Below are positions 62,130 to 64,000 of a stretch of DNA of 64,000 nt, piece by piece. Made by a program: the position numbers and the translations under genes. This DNA comes from Planktomarina temperata RCA23. Lineage in GTDB: Bacteria; Pseudomonadota; Alphaproteobacteria; Rhodobacterales; Rhodobacteraceae. The stretch spans positions 2,604,001-2,668,000 of the forward strand of contig NZ_CP003984.1 of the NCBI RefSeq assembly GCF_000738435.1, in the 5' to 3' direction. Every line of letters starts with the position of its first letter. The first letter of the stretch is position 1. The notes below the pieces were generated by a model, which searched no databases, was not told the DNA's origin, and saw only the letters and a list, made by a program, of their open reading frames with translations.

Positions 62130-64000
62130 AATACAATCCCAATGACATCATCAACGCGGCCCAAAAACTCTCACGGCGCGCCCTTCTTGTCGGCGCCTTG
62201 CAGCTTGGCGTCGTGACCGCCCTGGGTGCCCGTATGCGGTTTCTACAGGTTAAAGAAGCCGAAAAATTCCGGCTTTTGGCAGAAGAAAATCGCATCAATA
62301 TGCGACTCTTGCCGCCGGCGCGCGGCATCATGTTTGACCGAGATGGGCGGCCGGTTGCCGCCAATGTACCAAACTATCGGATCTTGCTGGTCCGTGAAGA
62401 AACTGAAGATGTCGAACAGGTTTTAACACAATTGCAAAAGCTCATTGCAATCAACCCGAATGATCTGGAAAAAGCCCGCAGAGAATTATCCCGCCGCAGC
62501 GCCTTTGTACCGGTGACCGTAACCGAGAATCTCTCTTGGAGTGATTTCGCCCGCGTGGCGGCCAATGCCCCAGCACTCCCGGGGCTCTTAACTGATGTCG
62601 GCCTGTCCCGCATTTATCCCCAAAAAGAAAATTTGGCCCATGTGGTCGGCTATGTCGGCCCGGTGAGTGAGCATTATCTGTCCCGCACAAAGGACCCTGA
62701 TCCGCTCTTGCAAATCCCCAGGTTTCAGGTCGGCAAGACCGGAGTTGAGGCGCAGATGGAGCACGGCCTGCGCGGCTCTGCTGGACACCAACGAATTGAG
62801 GTCAATGCAGTCGGACGGGTGATGCGCGAATTGGAACGCACCGAAGGGCAGCCAGGCGCCACAGTTAAGCTCACCATCGACAGTAAAATCCAAAACTTTG
62901 CTTTGGCGCGGATGGATGGCTTGTCCGCCTCTGCGGTGGTGATTGATTGCGCAACCGGAGATCTCTTGGCCGTGGCGTCGAGTCCAAGCTTTGATCCAAA
63001 TCTCTTTGTTCGCGGCATATCAAGCAAAAATTATGATGCCCTGCGCGATGATATTTTTGGCCCGCTCAGGGCCAAAGCGGTGCAAGGCACCTATGCGCCC
63101 GCCTCAACCTTTAAAATGATCACAGCCCTCGCAGCGCTGGAAGATGGGGTGTTGAGTCCGGATGATACGGTTTTTTGCCCCGGGCATTTTGAGATTTCCA
63201 ACAATCGTTTTCATTGCTGGAAACGGCAAGGTCACGGCGCTTTGAACGTAGAAGACAGTATCGCGCAGAGCTGCGACGTGTTTTTCTATTCCATCAGCCA
63301 AAAAGTTGGTATCGACAAAATTTCCGCCATGGCGCGCCGGTTTGGCTTGGGTGAATATCACGATCTGCCGCTCAGTGCCATCAGCCGCGGCGTGGCGCCA
63401 ACGCGGGCTTGGAAACAAAAATCTTTCGATAAAGCCTGGCTGATCGGCGATACGGTCAATGCCTCAATCGGGCAAGGCTATGTATTGGCCTCGCCGCTGC
63501 AATTGGCAATCATGGCGGCACGATTGGGAACGGGGCGGGCCGTTCAACCCAGATTGCTGCAATCCATCGATGACACGGCAATGCCCTTGGGGACCGGCGC
63601 TCCTTTGGATGTGGATCCTGCGCATTTAAAAGTGGTGCAACGGGCAATGTTTGCGGTCACTAACACCAAAAAGGGCACAGCCTATAGCAAGCGCATTGTC
63701 AGCCCCGACCTCCAAATGGCTGGCAAGACCGGCACAGCCCAGGTGCGGCGCATCACGGCAGAGGAGCGGCTGACCGGGGTGATCAGCAATGAAGATCTGC
63801 CCTGGGAAAAACGCGATCATGCGCTCTTTGTCAACTATGCCCCCCATGACAATCCCAAAGTTGCCGTTGCGGTTGTGGTGGAACACGGAGGTGGCGGCAG
63901 CTCCACAGCCGCCCCAATCGCTCGGGACATCACACTGTTTGCCTTGACCGGACAAATGCCCGAGCTGAGCCACTACCCGTCGGGCGTCAAAGCGCAGATC
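62126..64000 (+). CDS. mrdA: Penicillin-binding protein 2, 3' end cut by window edge
   Basis: The elongation-specific transpeptidase; 625 codons are present without a stop. There is one N-terminal membrane segment (about 18-38), then the PBP dimerisation domain (LPPARGIMFDRDGRPVAANV) and the transpeptidase domain. The active-site serine is in APASTFKM (SxxK), with QSCDVFF (SxN-type) and AGKTGTAQV (KTG). It cross-links peptidoglycan during rod elongation with MreBCD and RodA. The ATG overlaps the mreD stop (ATGA at 62126). A rodA gene would be expected just outside the window. Confidence 0.96.
   Translation, partial: MKYNPNDIINAAQKLSRRALLVGALQLGVVTALGARMRFLQVKEAEKFRLLAEENRINMRLLPPARGIMFDRDGRPVAANVPNYRILLVREETEDVEQVLTQLQKLIAINPNDLEKARRELSRRSAFVPVTVTENLSWSDFARVAANAPALPGLLTDVGLSRIYPQKENLAHVVGYVGPVSEHYLSRTKDPDPLLQIPRFQVGKTGVEAQMEHGLRGSAGHQRIEVNAVGRVMRELERTEGQPGATVKLTIDSKIQNFALARMDGLSASAVVIDCATGDLLAVASSPSFDPNLFVRGISSKNYDALRDDIFGPLRAKAVQGTYAPASTFKMITALAALEDGVLSPDDTVFCPGHFEISNNRFHCWKRQGHGALNVEDSIAQSCDVFFYSISQKVGIDKISAMARRFGLGEYHDLPLSAISRGVAPTRAWKQKSFDKAWLIGDTVNASIGQGYVLASPLQLAIMAARLGTGRAVQPRLLQSIDDTAMPLGTGAPLDVDPAHLKVVQRAMFAVTNTKKGTAYSKRIVSPDLQMAGKTGTAQVRRITAEERLTGVISNEDLPWEKRDHALFVNYAPHDNPKVAVAVVVEHGGGGSSTAAPIARDITLFALTGQMPELSHYPSGVKAQI

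Overview
The window looks like chromosome of a marine alphaproteobacterium of the Roseobacter group (Rhodobacterales). This is inferred from the leuA and mreB-mreC-mreD-mrdA neighbourhood, class I lysyl-tRNA synthetase, the TPR-sulfotransferase and TAXI-type genes, the many ABC sugar-uptake genes, and moderate GC. The species cannot be fixed from the sequence alone; a low-GC roseobacter such as the RCA/Planktomarina lineage would fit.

Region 1 (1-16.1 kb) is a sugar catabolism regulon. A divergent ABC importer (ATPase cut by the left edge; binding protein and two permeases rightward) is followed by a leftward operon of a fucose-isomerase-like protein, a SIS-domain isomerase, an FGGY kinase, an M42 peptidase and a BtpA/SgcQ protein. 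Next come a rightward aldo/keto reductase and fuconolactonase-type amidohydrolase, then a leftward GntR regulator, TIM-barrel isomerase and ribokinase-like gene, and finally an L-fuconate-dehydratase-type enolase-superfamily gene. Four copies of CTAGCATGTYA lie in exactly the four promoter regions of these units, one overlapping the regulator's own start codon. I read this as one regulon for L-fucose or a closely related sugar, with both an oxidative branch and an isomerase/kinase branch.

Region 2 (16.1-24.06 kb) is accessory DNA. It has one complete IS6-family element (18317-19133), at least four diverged remnants of similar element ends, and a diverged GGCC-rich repeat family of four copies. 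There are stranded pieces of mobile genes (DUF2924, DUF5681, an IS3/IS481-type integrase tail) and a few real genes: a MocD-like desaturase, a LysE-type exporter, an AT-rich TAXI-like binding protein and a ribitol-2-dehydrogenase-like SDR. The desaturase and SDR genes are both preceded by copies of the same repeat.

Region 3 (24065-32627) is an integrated element in the 3' end of tRNA-Ser(TGA), bounded by a 16-bp direct repeat. It carries a large protein that appears to join an archaeo-eukaryotic-type primase to an SF2 helicase with a cysteine cluster, a TPR-sulfotransferase, and a tyrosine recombinase. Between the cargo gene and the integrase sits an inverted 872-bp segment that is a complete att junction from a related, not identical, copy of the element. 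As a result the island has a 767-bp and a 121-bp inverted repeat, both ending at the att core. This is the most unusual structure in the window.

Region 4 (32.7-64 kb) is ordinary core chromosome: a dac-tmk-holB-tatD-MBL run, an AEC carrier, a FAD oxidoreductase, uvrB, a frameshifted beta-helix gene, lysS, dacB, nadD, ettA, a cold-shock gene, gltX, nadE, a MORN-repeat protein, a probable leucine leader peptide with leuA, and the mreBCD-mrdA cell-shape operon cut by the right edge.
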